Counted from the first letter of the stretch, positions 45,381 to 56,000 are shown. The stretch is DNA of 64,000 bases from JADGRB01 sp963835825 (GCA_963835825.1 CAWIGZ010000011.1:1-64000), one strand, 5' to 3'. The notes: generated by a model not told the origin, from the letters alone. Translations and numbers: made by a program.

Positions 45381-46628
45381 CTAGAACCGCAGCGAAAACG
45401 ACCCCTGCAGGATGTGGGCGTAGGGGCGATCGGGGTTGGGGGCGTTCACCGATTCGAGCTGGTAGACGAGCAGCTCGTACTTGACGTCGGCCTCCATCTC
45501 GGCGAACCAGGTCGAGCGCTCCTGCTGCGGGCGGCGCAGGAAGGCCATGCGGCCGCCGACCGAGGTAGTTGCTCATCGGCGACAGCTCCCGGTCGCCGGT
45601 CCAGTACTGGCCGGCCGGGCCGTGGAGGCGCGTAGTCCTCGCCGTCGCGGTAGAAGCTGGCGCCGCTTTGCAGGTGATAGTGGCCGCGGAGGGTCAACAG
45701 CATCACCGAGCTGAGGTACTTGTTCACCACCAGATCGCCGGTGACCGCCTGCACCGCCCAGCTGTCCTCGTAGAGGCGCACCATCCCGATCCCCGAGGCG
45801 CGCCACTGCGGGAAGGCGTAGGCGGCGCGGGCGAAGACGGCGTAGCGCTGGCGGTAGGTCGGCTCGTGCTCCTGGGCCTCGCGGTTGGCGATCCGCACGC
45901 TGCGATAGGGGTTCGATTGAAACCCGTCCAGGACCTGGATCGTGCCGCCCCCCTGGACGACCAGGCGCGGCGTCATGGTCCACGACAGCGACGTCTCGAC
46001 GGCGTCGATGGCCAGCGGCCTGGTGCACCGACGTCGGTGCATGGTCGACCGTTGAAGCAGTGCGCCGACGAGGTCAAGCGGCTTGAGATCGGCCGCCGTC
46101 ACCGCCGCGTCGTTGTTGTTGTCGCAGACGCTGTCCCAGTTGTGGCTGTAGGAGAGCACCAGCGTGAAGTTGTGGTCGTAGAGATCGTCGCGGGCGGTGG
46201 CGGAGAGCGAGTGCGAACGGTAGTCGTTCTCCCAGCCGTAGGCGTAGGAGGCGCCGATGCCGGCGTCGGGGCGGTTGTAGGTGAAGCCGCCGTGAACCTG
46301 CTGGCGGAAGTCGTGGAACGGGGTGGCCTTGGTGATGGCGTCGACGCCGACGTGCGGGCCGAACACCGCCGGCGACGCGCCGCTGACCGCGTCGGCCTCC
46401 CAGCCGGCGGCGATGCCCAGCCCTCCGCCGAGCGGCGACGCGGCGTCGACCTGCGGGTGGATGACAGTGACCCCTTTGTTTTCGGTCGACGGCTCGCGGA
46501 AGAAGGTCAGGCGCGCCGAGGCCTCCGTCGGATCCTCGGCGCGGGCCGGCGCGGTCGCCAGCGCGAAGACGGCCAACAGCACGAGGCCGGTCGCCGCCCG
46601 GGTGTGCGGCGCGGGGCGTCTCAGTTGC
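45381..46628 (-). pseudogene. DUF3570 outer-membrane barrel protein (two frameshifts)
   Basis: A TTG start near 46628 overlaps the DUF4266 stop and yields a signal peptide (GLVLLAVFALATAPARAEDP). The mature protein shows alternating barrel strands (HGGFTYNRPDAGIGASYAYG, LVLSYSHNWDSV, RYAVFARAAYAFPQWRASGI, LTLRGHYHLQSGASFYRDGE). Two frame changes near 45625 and 45560 lead to a typical last strand GSFSLRF at the stop (45381-45383). About 415 residues. Proteins of this family almost always pair with a DUF4266 lipoprotein, as here. The function is unknown; the pair is often found near oxidoreductase or metal-handling genes. Confidence 0.75.
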
Positions 46629-46887
46629 AACCGCAGCCTCCGCCGGCGGTTCCGCTCCCTCCGATCGCCCCCTCGCGATTCTCGAGGATGTGCTGCTCGG
46701 CGGCCTGCTCCTGGCCGATGGCGTCGAGCGACATGATCCGGTCGGCCAAGAGCTCGCGCTGGTGGGGGCGGACCGTCCACTTCGAGGCCGCGCAGCCGTT
46801 GCTGGCGAGGGCCGCCGCGGCGACGACCACCAGCGCCAGGCGGCGCGCGAGGCGTTTCGCGCGGCTAGAAATAGACGCTGAGTGCAC
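46621..46887 (-). CDS. DUF4266 small lipoprotein
   Basis: The 88-residue protein has a lipobox (AAAALASNGCAAS) and the family core SKWTVRPHQRELLADRIM, with a Gly-rich CGCN C-terminus that may bind metal. It precedes and overlaps the DUF3570 barrel gene and overlaps the end of the SH3/barrel gene upstream (46865), so all three are one transcript. It is probably an outer-membrane lipoprotein partner of the DUF3570 barrel. Confidence 0.8.
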   Translation of the reverse strand: MHSASISSRAKRLARRLALVVVAAAALASNGCAASKWTVRPHQRELLADRIMSLDAIGQEQAAEQHILENREGAIGGSGTAGGGCGCN

Positions 46888-47659
46888 CTGAGTACTCCTG
46901 GATTCGTTGGGTGTGGTTGGCGTCGAAGATGACGTACTGGCGGACGTCGCCGCGCAGCGTGAGCCGCTTCTTGAGCGCGATGATGAGACCGCCGCCGACG
47001 TTGAGCATCGAGTAGTTGCCGGTCTGAACGTCGGCGAACTGGTCGGCCTTCTTGCGGCCGAAGGCGCCTCCGGCCGAGGCCCCCACGAACGGCGTCACCG
47101 GCGACGAGGCGAACAGGAAGACGTTGAGCCCGCCGCCGGCGTAGATGACGTCGACCTGGTTGCCGACCGTCTCGCCGATCGTCCCCTCCAGCGACATGTG
47201 GGGCGCCAGCAGCCACGAGGGGCGGAAGAGGAACATGCCGTCGCCACCCAGCACGCCGGCCGAGAAGGTGAAGCCGACGGTCTCCTCGAGGAGCGGCGGC
47301 GGCGAGAAGACCGCGGTGCCCATCCGCTTCCAGAGCGACGGTCCTTCGTGGGCGGCCGCCGTGTCGACGTCGAGCGGGAAGACCTCGTCGCCGAGGATCC
47401 AGCCGTAGGTGCCGTCGGGGAGCTCGACGCGGAACCAGTGGTCGTGAGAGGCGCGGCCGATCGCGGGGAGCACCTCGTTCAGCTTGGCGGTGTAGACGAC
47501 CCGGAACCCGAACCCGGGCCCGGTGTGGACCTGCGCCTCCTCGGCGATCACCCGGACCAGCGCCCGATCCTCGGCGCGCGCCGGGGACGACGCCAGGGCC
47601 GTCGCCGCCGCGACGATCGCCGTCAGCGCGGCGCCGCGAGTCACGGTGCGGTGATCCAC
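46865..47659 (-). CDS. SH3-domain and outer-membrane barrel protein
   Basis: From the GTG start at 47659 the 264-residue protein has a signal peptide (ALTAIVAAATALASSPARA), a bacterial SH3 domain (LVRVIAEEAQVHTGPGFGFR, WFRVELPDGTYGWILGDEVF) and a C-terminal eight-strand barrel (FTFSAGVLGGDGMFLFRPSW, GNQVDVIYAGGGLNVFLFAS, TLRGDVRQYVIFDANHTQRI). The combination with an SH3 unit at the N-terminus is typical of myxobacterial outer-membrane barrel proteins, which may bind peptidoglycan with the SH3 part. The upstream gene's stop overlaps its start. Confidence 0.75.
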   Translation of the reverse strand: MDHRTVTRGAALTAIVAAATALASSPARAEDRALVRVIAEEAQVHTGPGFGFRVVYTAKLNEVLPAIGRASHDHWFRVELPDGTYGWILGDEVFPLDVDTAAAHEGPSLWKRMGTAVFSPPPLLEETVGFTFSAGVLGGDGMFLFRPSWLLAPHMSLEGTIGETVGNQVDVIYAGGGLNVFLFASSPVTPFVGASAGGAFGRKKADQFADVQTGNYSMLNVGGGLIIALKKRLTLRGDVRQYVIFDANHTQRIQEYSGALSVYF

Positions 47660-48089
47660 ATGCTCACCAGTGTGGCCTCGGGGCCGGTCGGCATGATCAG
47701 CATGTTGCCGCCGTGGGGGACGCGGTTCTCGGGGTAGATGAGCAGATCGCTGTCGAGCGGGTCGGCGCAGTTCATCCGGTGGGTGGCCTGCGGTGTAGTT
47801 GGCGGCCCAGTCGGCGGGCAGCGGGATGGCCGCCGCTTCGAGGGGGTTCGTCAGCGTCATCGCCGTCGTGCTTCCGGAGCCGTGGCAGCCGCTGTCGTAG
47901 CAGTGCTTCCCGCCGTAGTCGTTGCCGAGGAACATCGGCCAGATGCTGTCGACGAAGAACTGCTGGCTCGGCTCGCAGAGGTTCACGTCGGCCGGGCGGC
48001 GCCCCGAGGTCGACGGTCTGGCAGCCGAGGGCCACGCCCAGCAGCGACGACGCCGCGAGCAGCAGCAGGGGGCCGGCGCGGAATTTCAA
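47641..48089 (-). pseudogene. Lipoprotein with C-x4-CH motif (frameshifted)
   Basis: The start at 48089 (MKFRAGPLLLLAASSLLGVA) has a lipobox ending LGCQT. After a change near 48000 the frame reads SIWPMFLGNDYGGKHC, then YDSGCHGSGSTT, and after a second near 47790 RMNCADPLDSDLLIYPEN and a C-terminal SMWITAP at TGA 47641-47643. The phrase CYDSGCH has five residues of class C-x4-CH, like the atypical heme motifs at 41754, and the general plan (short lipoprotein with a C...CH site and a Met-rich end) resembles a cytochrome-c-like domain. About 147 residues. Heme binding is uncertain. Confidence 0.6.
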
Positions 48090-48727
48090 AACGTGTACCT
48101 CAGGTAGGTGGTGGCCATCAGCTCCTGGCTGCTGGTGAGCTCGGCCAGGACGAAGAAGCCGCCCCGCACGCCGACCGAGAAGTGACGCGACAGCGAGTGG
48201 TAGTCGACCCCGGCGCCGCCGCCGGCGATGAAGCCGACGCGGTACCGCGGCTCGACGCCCAGCACGTAGAGCGCGTTGGTCGACAGCCGCTCGACGCCGA
48301 TCCCCCCCTCGCCGAAGATCGACGTCTGGCCGAAGCGATACGTCAGCTTCCCCTCGACGAGCGCCTGGTAGGTCTGCAGCAGCTGGCCGTTGAGGGGGTT
48401 GTCGCCGCTCAGCTGGTGGGTCGAGCCGACGAAGTGCGCCTGCAGCGCCAGCCAGCGGAAGAGGTCGTAGCCGACGCGCGCGCCGATGGCGAAGCCCGGG
48501 GAGACGTCATTCCCCGCCTTGCCGAAGAAGGCCACCGAGCCAATCTCCCCCTCGGTGTAGAGGCCATGGGCGAACTTGGCCGGGTCGGGGAAGACGACCG
48601 CGCTCGGCTCGGCGGTGACCTGCGCGCGGGCGGCGGATGCGCCCGCGACCAGGCCACACGTCACCAACGCCGCCAGCAGCTGGCGAGATCTTCGCGTGGA
48701 CTCCACCGGGCTCGGTCGCGTTCTCAA
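48086..48727 (-). CDS. Outer-membrane beta-barrel protein (CglE/GltH-like)
   Basis: The intact 213-residue protein has a signal peptide (LLAALVTCGLVAGASAARAQ) and a small barrel: EGEIGSVAFFGKAGNDVSPG, FAIGARVGYDLFRWLALQAH, RVGFIAGGGAGVDYHSLSRH, and the last strand MATTYLRYTF with the C-terminal Phe needed for outer-membrane insertion. In gliding machines of Myxococcus a small barrel of this size (CglE) or GltH sits next to the lipoprotein and GltG genes. Here it follows the lipoprotein at 48741 by 14 bp. The exact equivalence is not secure. Confidence 0.7.
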   Translation of the reverse strand: MRTRPSPVESTRRSRQLLAALVTCGLVAGASAARAQVTAEPSAVVFPDPAKFAHGLYTEGEIGSVAFFGKAGNDVSPGFAIGARVGYDLFRWLALQAHFVGSTHQLSGDNPLNGQLLQTYQALVEGKLTYRFGQTSIFGEGGIGVERLSTNALYVLGVEPRYRVGFIAGGGAGVDYHSLSRHFSVGVRGGFFVLAELTSSQELMATTYLRYTF

Positions 48728-48740
48728 TGGCCCCTGATGG

Positions 48741-49563
48741 TCACATCGTCGCCGGCGGCACGAACAGCGTCGGCGTCGGCGAGAAGAGGGTGTTGGTCGT
48801 GTCGTGCAGCAGCTGCCCGTCGTCGTCGCGCACCCGAATGTCGTAGGTGCACGACATCGTGCGATTGGCGGTGAAGCTGACGTCGATCTCGATGAGCGCG
48901 GGGATGACGACGTTGGGCGGCACCATCTCCAGGCCGATCGGGTTGACCTGCGAGTTGTTGATCAAAACAGCATTGAACGGGGCCATCCAGCGGCCCATGG
49001 CGTCGAGATCCAGCTCCGCCTCGTTGAAGTCGTCCTCGCGCACCGTCCCGGAGATGGTCTGTCCCGGGGCGATCGTCTGGGGCGTCACGGGGATGAGCGG
49101 GATGTACTGGGGGGGATCGTTGTTCCCTTGCGCGAGGGTCATGGCCACGATGTTCGAGTCGTACTTGGTGTACTGGTTGGCGCCGTCGATCCCGATGGCG
49201 AACTGGGGTGGCCCGTCGGTGTTGTCTCCGTCGATGGGCGTATAGGTGACCTGGTAGGTGAGCTCGATGTGGACGTGATCGCGCGCGATCCAGGGGACGT
49301 CGAAGCCCAGCGCCGCGGTCTGCGCATCCAGCGACTTCTGCTCGGCGTCGGTCGGGTTGCGGAACGCGCAGCGTCATCCCGTTCTCGATCCGCGGTGAGG
49401 CGCCGGTCATGTCCGCCTGTCCGCCGCTGATCTCCAGCGCCGGCATGGTCGGCGCAGCGAAGTAGATCGGCGTGTTCATCCCCTGGCAGCCGAGCGCCAG
49501 CGGCGTCAACAGCCACAGCGCCAGGCGGCCGCCCTGGCGAGCGTCGTCGTGGCGTTCCTGCAT
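48741..49563 (-). pseudogene. Glt-cluster outer-membrane lipoprotein (one frameshift)
   Basis: The start at 49563 overlaps the GltG-like stop by one base (TGATG). The lipobox is LLTPLALGCQGM. After a shift near 49370 the protein is beta-rich: HVHIELTYQVTYTPIDGDN, ALIEIDVSFTANRTMSCTYD, IRVRDDDGQLLHDTTNTLFS, ending at 48741. About 274 residues. It is in the position of the surface lipoprotein between GltG and the barrel. I do not know the Myxococcus counterpart with certainty. Confidence 0.65.
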
Positions 49564-50970
49564 CAAGACCCGCCCTTGAAGACGAAGGGGAAGCGTCCGA
49601 CGATCGTCTGTCCGGGCGCCTTGGGGAACTGCCACTGCTTGACCTGGCGGACGATGCACCCCTCGACGGCGGCGTCGTTCATGGCGCTCGATTTGACGTT
49701 GGCCTTGCTCACCGTCCCGTCGGGCTGGATCACCCAGAAGATGTCGACGTTGCCGGCCAGCGAGCTCTTGTGCTGGAGCTCCTTCTCGTAGCAGTACTTC
49801 ACGCCCGCGAAGTGGGCCTTGACCACCTTGTAGACCTGCTCCTTCGACAGCGACCCGTCGGTGTCGCCGCCGCCGCTCCCCAGGCCGACCGACACCTCGT
49901 GCTCGCCGCGTTCGGCCAGCTTCGGTCCCCGGCCGTGGCCGTGGGTGCCGCGCCCGCCGGTGTCGAGGTTGCCGGCGCCGTAGATGTGGCCGTAGCCGGT
50001 GCCGCCGCCGCCCGGTCCCGAGCCGCTGGTGGCGAGGCCCCCCGCGCCGTGCCCGACGACCATCTTGGCGCCGGCCATTCCGGCCATCGCCTGCTCGACG
50101 TCGTTGCTCTGCGCGAACAGCTTCGACAGCCCCGAGCCGGCGGCCTTGTCGCGGCCGATGATGCTGAGGATCCCGACCTTCTGGACCTTCTCGCGAAGGA
50201 TGTCCGCCTTCCCCTTGGGGATGACGGTCTCCTTGGGGGTGGCGTCGTTGCGCCCGATGCGGCCGGCCTTCTCCTTGGCGCGCTTGGTCTGCCCTTCTTT
50301 CTCCTGGGACTTCGCGGCCTCTTCCTTCTGCTTCTTGACCTCTTTCTTCTCGAACTCGATGGCCGCCGGCGCTTCGATCTTGGCGACGCGTTGGGCGTCG
50401 AGCGCCAGCGGCGGCCTCGGCTCCGTCTTCTCCCAGATGATGCTGAGGAAGAGGGCCAGCGCGCCGAGCACGATGCTGGTGCCGACGCTGATCTGCACCA
50501 TCTGCGGGTCGCGCAGGCGCGGCCGCGGCGATGAGCTCGGGGGGATCGACCCAGCGCACCTCGATTCGCAGATCGCTGCCGTCGGCGAAGACCAGCTTGG
50601 CCTTGTCCCCGCGGGCGAAGTCGACGTCGCGCGAGGCGATGTCGGTGACGGGGGTGGTGACCCCGCCCAGCGTCAGCTCTCCCTTGAACACCGAGCCGAG
50701 GTGCAGGACGTAGCCGTCGCGGCGCGGCCGCAGCAGCAGGAACTTGTTCTTGCCCTCGACCGCGGGCGTGGCGAAGGTGGCGCGCTTCGACGGTCCGACG
50801 GTGATCTTGCGGCGACGCGCCAGCAGGCGATACCCGATGATCTGGCCGCGCCAGATCATCGCCACCTGCAGCAGCGCGTGCGCCGTCACGGGACGGGGCG
50901 CCGTCCGACGCCGCACAGGCAGGGGGCCCGGCGGAGGCGGCGGGAGCGCATGGGAGTGTGTGGTTGCCAA
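49563..50970 (-). pseudogene. GltG-like gliding/Nfs machinery protein with AgmX/PglI C-terminal domain (one frameshift)
   Basis: Start at 50970. The N-terminal cytoplasmic part has an FHA-like beta sandwich (LLARRRKITVGPSKRATFAT, YVLHLGSVFKGELTLGG). After a shift near 50510 there is a membrane helix (GTSIVLGALALFLSIIW), a long Lys/Glu-rich periplasmic spacer, a Gly-rich linker (about 150 residues) and the TonB-like C-terminal domain with YEKELQHKSSLAGNVDIFWV and PDGTVSKANVKSS. This is the layout of GltG, which links the cytoplasmic motor adaptor to the envelope complex. About 468 residues. The frame change is probably an indel. Confidence 0.75.
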
Positions 50971-51000
50971 GGGGTCACCTATTTGTCTACGTCACGCGAG

Positions 51001-51444
51001 CTAGAGGCTCTTGTCATCGGCGCTTTGGCCGAGCTCCTTCATGAACGAGCGCTTGTCGGGCGCCGACATGTCCAGTTCCAGCTTGACGCGATTCAAAAAG
51101 TACAAGAGTTGCGGGGTCTTCAGCTTCCCCTCGACGTCCATGGCGCCGAACGTGTAGGTCTTGGTCTTGATGTTCTTGCCGCCGGCTTTGGTCTCGGGGC
51201 CCGGCTTGGAATCGTCGGCGGAGTTACCGGCGGCCTGACCACCCGGGTTCGCTTGCCCGCTTTCAGCGACCGGCGCGGGGGGCGCCACGCTGCGCTCGTG
51301 GGTCTGGGCGGGCGCCGGCTTGTGCACCACCGTGTGGCGCTTGACCGGCCTGGCGTGCGCGTGGCTGCCAGCCGCCAGAGCGAGCGCCAGCGCGACGAGC
51401 GGGACCAGACGGCGTCTCGAATGCGCGCTCATTCGAGGGGTCAT
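51001..51444 (-). CDS. GltF-like periplasmic protein
   Basis: The 147-residue protein has a signal peptide (LVPLVALALALAAGSHAHAR), a disordered Pro/Ala region to about residue 85 and a short conserved helix-strand unit at the C-terminus (YTFGAMDVEGKLKTPQLLYF, LNRVKLELDMSAPDKRSFMK). This C-terminal unit with DVEGKLKTPQ is the recognisable part of GltF-type proteins, which connect GltG with the outer-membrane partners. Its start overlaps the stop of the TPR lipoprotein (51441) by 4 bp, so translation is coupled. Confidence 0.7.
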   Translation of the reverse strand: MTPRMSAHSRRRLVPLVALALALAAGSHAHARPVKRHTVVHKPAPAQTHERSVAPPAPVAESGQANPGGQAAGNSADDSKPGPETKAGGKNIKTKTYTFGAMDVEGKLKTPQLLYFLNRVKLELDMSAPDKRSFMKELGQSADDKSL

Positions 51445-52595
51445 TTGAGCTCCTTGAGCCGCGCCTCGACGTCGGCGCGCCGCGCGTCGTCCTTGCCGAC
51501 CGCCTGGAGATACTGGTTCAGCTTCTCCTTGGCCTTGGCCGGATCCTTGTCGAAGTCCATGTAGAGGACGCCGAGGTCGTAGAGGGCCGGCGGGTAGTCG
51601 GGCTCGATGTCCAGCGCGCGTTCGTAAGCCTTGCGGGCCAGATCGAACTTCCCGTCGCCGCGCGAGGCGACGCCCAGCGCGACCTGCGACTCGGCGTCGT
51701 TGGGATCGATCTCCACCGCCTTCTCCAGGTCGGCGCGGGCCCGCTTGTAGTCGCCGCAGTCGAGGTAGACGACGGCCTTGTTCAGGCGCGCCTGGACGTA
51801 CTTGGGATCGAGCTCCGAAGCCTTTTGAAAGTCCAAGAAAGCCTCCTGGTCGTGACCGCGTTCGAAGGCAACGAGCCCCAGGTTGTTCCAGACGAAAGCG
51901 CTCTTGGGATCGAGCTCTGATGCCTTGTGCAAGGCAGTTTCGGCAAGTTCGAACTTCCGCATTTTATAGTAGGTCAGCGCGAGAGCGTTATAGGCAATTA
52001 CGGTGTGGGAGACGTCCCCACCTGCCTCCGTGAGCAGCAGGCGCGCCTGCTCCAGCGATTCGTCGAGCGTCGTCGATCCCGGTTCGCCCGCCTCGCGCAG
52101 CACCTGGCTGTAACGGGCGCGCATCTCGAAGTCGTTGGGATCGGAGGTGAGCCAGCGCGCGTAGACCTCGCCTGCCTTCTTGACGTTCTTCGAACGCCGG
52201 AGGCTCTCGCCGTAGGCGAGCACCGTCTTGCGCGCGCCGGGCTGGATGTCGAGCGCGTGCTTGAAGTCGTCGGCGGCGACCTCGAAGTTGCCGAGGGCGG
52301 TCTCGACGACGCCGAGATCGTGCCAGGCCTCGAACAGACGCCCGTCGAGCCGCGTGGCGCGGGTGAGCGGCTCGCGCGCGTCCTTGTAGTGCTTGCGCCC
52401 GATGCGCATGATGCGGACGCCCTCGTCGAACGCCGCCTGCGCCTCGGGGTTGGTCTTGGGCAGCGCCACCGGGGCGATGGGGTTCACGGCCGCCGCGCCC
52501 GGAGGCGGTGCCTGGTGGGCGCAGCCCGCTCCCAGTCCCAGGGCCAGTCCCAGGGCCACGGCCACACCCACCATCAACCCAAAACGCGACGCCAA
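51441..52595 (-). CDS. GltE/AglT-like TPR lipoprotein
   Basis: The 384-residue protein has a lipobox (LGLGAGCAHQ) followed by about nine TPR units, for example LFEAWHDLGVVETALGNFEV, AFVWNNLGLVAFERGHDQEA and PPALYDLGVLYMDFDKDPAK. It is the usual size of AglT (GltE), the outer-membrane TPR lipoprotein needed for gliding in Myxococcus. It precedes GltF with overlapping codons. The 445-bp gap to the GltD-like gene contains a very large hairpin (52756-52848), so it may be expressed at a different level from the first half of the operon. Confidence 0.8.
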   Translation of the reverse strand: MASRFGLMVGVAVALGLALGLGAGCAHQAPPPGAAAVNPIAPVALPKTNPEAQAAFDEGVRIMRIGRKHYKDAREPLTRATRLDGRLFEAWHDLGVVETALGNFEVAADDFKHALDIQPGARKTVLAYGESLRRSKNVKKAGEVYARWLTSDPNDFEMRARYSQVLREAGEPGSTTLDESLEQARLLLTEAGGDVSHTVIAYNALALTYYKMRKFELAETALHKASELDPKSAFVWNNLGLVAFERGHDQEAFLDFQKASELDPKYVQARLNKAVVYLDCGDYKRARADLEKAVEIDPNDAESQVALGVASRGDGKFDLARKAYERALDIEPDYPPALYDLGVLYMDFDKDPAKAKEKLNQYLQAVGKDDARRADVEARLKELK

Positions 52596-52755
52596 CCCCG
52601 ACGCTGGCGCCTCCGATGCCGAACCGCCTCCGACGCCGCAGCCGGCGCCGCCGCCACCGACGCGAAACGCCGACCCGCCGTCGCCCGGCCCGATTCGAGC
52701 GCTCGTGAACCCCGGGCCGCGCGGAATCGGGCGCCGCCCGCTCGACTCACCGGAT

Positions 52756-52848
52756 CCTCCGCACGGGACTTTTTTCCGGCGGCGGTGAGCGCTTGCTTCG
52801 ATTTGAGGTCGCGCTCACCGCCGCCGGAAAAAAGTTCATGTGCGGAGG
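52756..52848. repeat. Large near-perfect inverted repeat (34-base arms, T6/A6 flanked)
   Basis: The arms 52768-52792 and 52811-52835 are exact 25-bp reverse complements, beginning ACTTTTTTCCGGCGGCGGTG. After a short mismatch the pairing continues for nine more bases outside (CCTCCGCAC at 52756-52764 with GTGCGGAGG at 52840-52848). The loop is 18 nt. With A/T runs on both sides it could end transcription in either direction, or be a MITE-like remnant. Confidence 0.75.
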
Positions 52849-52914
52849 CGGAGGGAAGAACGGGCGGGCGAGGTTGATTCCGCACATGCCCGGGGTTCAC
52901 GCCCGGCAGGTCGG

Positions 52915-53020
52915 CCGACGCGCGAAGCGCGAGGTCCGGCGATGCGCGAAGCGCGAGCCCCGCGAGGCCCGGCGATGCGCGAAGCGCGAGCCTGGCGAGC
53001 CGTGCCGAAGCGCGACGTGC
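52915..53020. repeat. Tandem-like GCGCGAAGCGCGAG repeats
   Basis: At least three copies of a unit containing GCGCGAAGCGCGAG follow each other at roughly 24-33-bp intervals (copies near 52921, 52943 and 52976), with a fourth degenerate one near 53005. Each unit can fold as a small hairpin. They fill the rest of the gap between gltE-like and gltD-like genes. Confidence 0.55.
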
Positions 53021-53039
53021 GAGGCGCCGAGGAGGGGCG

Positions 53040-56000
53040 TTATTGGTCACGCCGCACCTCCTCGATCCGGTCCAGCGTCACCCGCGGCTCCCCCGGCCGC
53101 GTCGACAACCGAAGCTCCGCCTCCTTGGGGAACTCGTTCTCCGCCAGCCGCGACAGCGCCTGCCGGATCGCCTGGGTGTGCTTGTTGTAGACGCCGATCT
53201 GCAGCGCGCGCGCGTAGCCCGACTTGTAGGCGTCGATGGCCTTGTCTTCGATGACGACGACGACCTTCTCCAGCTCGTCGCGGTACATCTGCTTCTCGTC
53301 TTCCTTGAGGTCCTTCGGCACCGGCGCGTTGCGCATCGCCTTGGCGTAGGCCTCGTAGCCCTGGCCGATGCGCAGGAGCGCGGCCGTCGCCCACTCGGGC
53401 GACTGGTAGGTGACGACGTCGAGGTAGATCGCCTTCGCCTCCTCGAGCCGCTTGGCCTTCTCCTCGAGCACCTTGGCCAGCTGCCTCGGCTTGCCGGCGA
53501 TCTTGATCCTCTCGTAGTCGAGATAGGCGAGCTCGCCCTGGATGTACCGGGCCTCGGCTCCGTAGTAGGCTCGCCTCGTCGGCTCCCCTTGCCGTGCTTG
53601 TAGGCGGCGAGCGCCTTGGCGGCGGTCTCCTTGGCGGCGACGTCGTTGCCGGCCTTGAGGTGGGCGTCGGCCTCGCGCGCCAGCGCCTCGACGGTCTTGC
53701 TGTCGCCCGGATAGACCTTGCTGAACGCGGCGAACGACGCCGCGGCGCCGCGCCAGTCCTTCTGATCCTCGCGCACCACGGCGGCCTGAAACGCGACGTC
53801 CTTGGCGTCGGGCCGGTCCTTGTAGCGCCGGGCGTACTCGCCGTAGTGCTTGATGGCGCGGTCGTGCTGGCCCAGGCTCTGGCGAAGGACGCCGGCCGAC
53901 CGGAGCGCGTCGGCGGCGTGGCTGTTCTGCGGGTACTTGGCCGCCAGCTGCTCGTAGAAGCCCGCGGCCTTGTCGTAGTAGGCGATGTTCTCCTCGATGC
54001 GGGCGGCGGTGAAGAGCGCCTCGGGCGCCTCGCTGGCCCCGGGATACTTGTCGGCCAGCTGCTTGTAGGCGGCGACCGCCTGGTCCTGCTTCTTCTCCTT
54101 CTCGTAGACCGCCGCCGCGTTGTTGAGCGCCTTCGGCGCGTTGCCGTTCTGCGGGTACTCGCTCGGCACCCGCAGGAAGAAGGCGGCCGCCTTGTCGTAC
54201 GCGCCGCTCGCCGCGTACTTCTCGCCCGACTTCATGACCGCGCCGACGATCAGCTTGTCCAGGCGATCCTGCTCGTCCTTGGAGGCGAAGGCCTTGGTCT
54301 TCTTGAGGCGGCGCGCCCAGCTCTCGATGTTCTCGTAGTCCTTGGCCTTGCCGAGCGCCTGCAGGATCCGGTCGCCGGCGGCGCCGGCGTTGGGATCGTC
54401 GGGGTAACGCTCGACGATCAGGCCGAACCGCTTGACCGCCTCGTCGTAGTCGCCGTAGTCGAAGAAGAACTGACCGTTCTTGTAGATGACGGTGACGATC
54501 TCCTTGTCGTTGGGGAACAGCGTGGCGTAGAGGTCGGCCGCCTCGCCGAACAGGCGATCGCTGTCGGTGATCTCCCGCTTGCCGGCGCCCGCGCCGTTGC
54601 CGGCGATCGGTTTGCGCACCTTTTCGAACGCCCCCATCGCCTGCAGGAGCGCGTCCTTGTGGTACTTGCCCACCGGTTGCGTCTTGCCGACGGCCAGGTA
54701 CTCGCGGCCGGCGTCCTCGTATTTGCCGAGCTTGAAGTAGAGGATGTCGGCGCGCAGGTAGCGCAGCTCGGCGGCGTCGGGCGCCTCGGGGAAGTTGGCC
54801 AGGTAGAACTGATAGGCCTCGGCGGCCCGCGCGTAACGATCCTTGTCGACGACCTTGGTCGTCTTCTCGTTCTGCCTGCGCCTCCGCGTGCATGGTCTTG
54901 GCCAGCGTGCGGATGAGCCCCTCGGCCATCGTGCGGGCGTGCTCGACGGCCTTCGGGCGATCCTTGTTGGCGCCGGCCCAGGCGCTGCGGCCGCCGTAGT
55001 CGCTGGCCAGCTTGCGCATCTCCGCGACGGCGTTCTTGATGTCGCCGAGGAGCTGATATCCCTCGACGATCTTGCCGGCGTAGTCGGGGGCCTCCGCGGC
55101 GTTGGGGTCCAGCTCGATGAGCAGGCGATAGGCCTCGACGGCGCGCTCGTAGCGGGTCTGGTCGAAGACGGTGTCGGCCAGCTGCTTCAGGACCTTGCGC
55201 GAGTACTGCTTGCCGCCGATCTGGGCCAGGAACTCGAAGGCGTCGCGGGCGGTCTTGGTGTCGTCCTCCGTGAACAGCTCGACCAGGTAGTCGAGCGCCT
55301 CGCCCTGCAGCTCCTCGGCGCGCTTTTGCTGCTCCTCGCTGCGCCCGGCCTTCTTCTTGGCCAGATCGAGCACGTCCTTGAACCGCAGCGCCGACTTGGT
55401 CGTGTCGCCCAGCTTCCAGTAGCACCAGGCGGTCTTGAACAGCGCCAGATCGTAGAGCGTCGACTTGGGGTGCGCGAGGACCTTCTCGTACGCCTCGAGC
55501 GAGGTCTGGTAGTCCTGCTGCTCGTAGAAGCGGTACTCGGCGATCGCCATCCAGGCGTCGGCGATGTAGCGAGAGCGCGGGTACTTATCGAGGATGATCT
55601 GGAAGTACTTGATCGACTCGGCCGAGCTTCCCCTGATCGCGCAGCGAGAAGGCATAGAGGTAGATGACCGTGTCGATCTTGCGGAACTTGGGGTACTCGT
55701 CGATGAGCTGCAGGTAGGTCGCCTGCGCGCGCGTCAGATCGATGGTCGGCGGCCGGTGCGGGACCTTGGGGCACGCGGCGCGGTCGGCGTGGCAGGCCGA
55801 CACGGCGGCCTGATAACGCCCCATCTTCTCGAGGTAGACCTCCTTGGACTCTTCCCAGTAGAGCTCGGCCAGCTTGTAGAGCGACTCGGCCTGCTCCTTG
55901 GCGCGGAAGCCCGCCGAGCCGCGCGGGTTCTCGCGCAGGTAGGCCTCGATGAGGCGAATCGCCTCCCGCCGGGCGTCGGTGATCTGCGCTTCCTTCTCCT

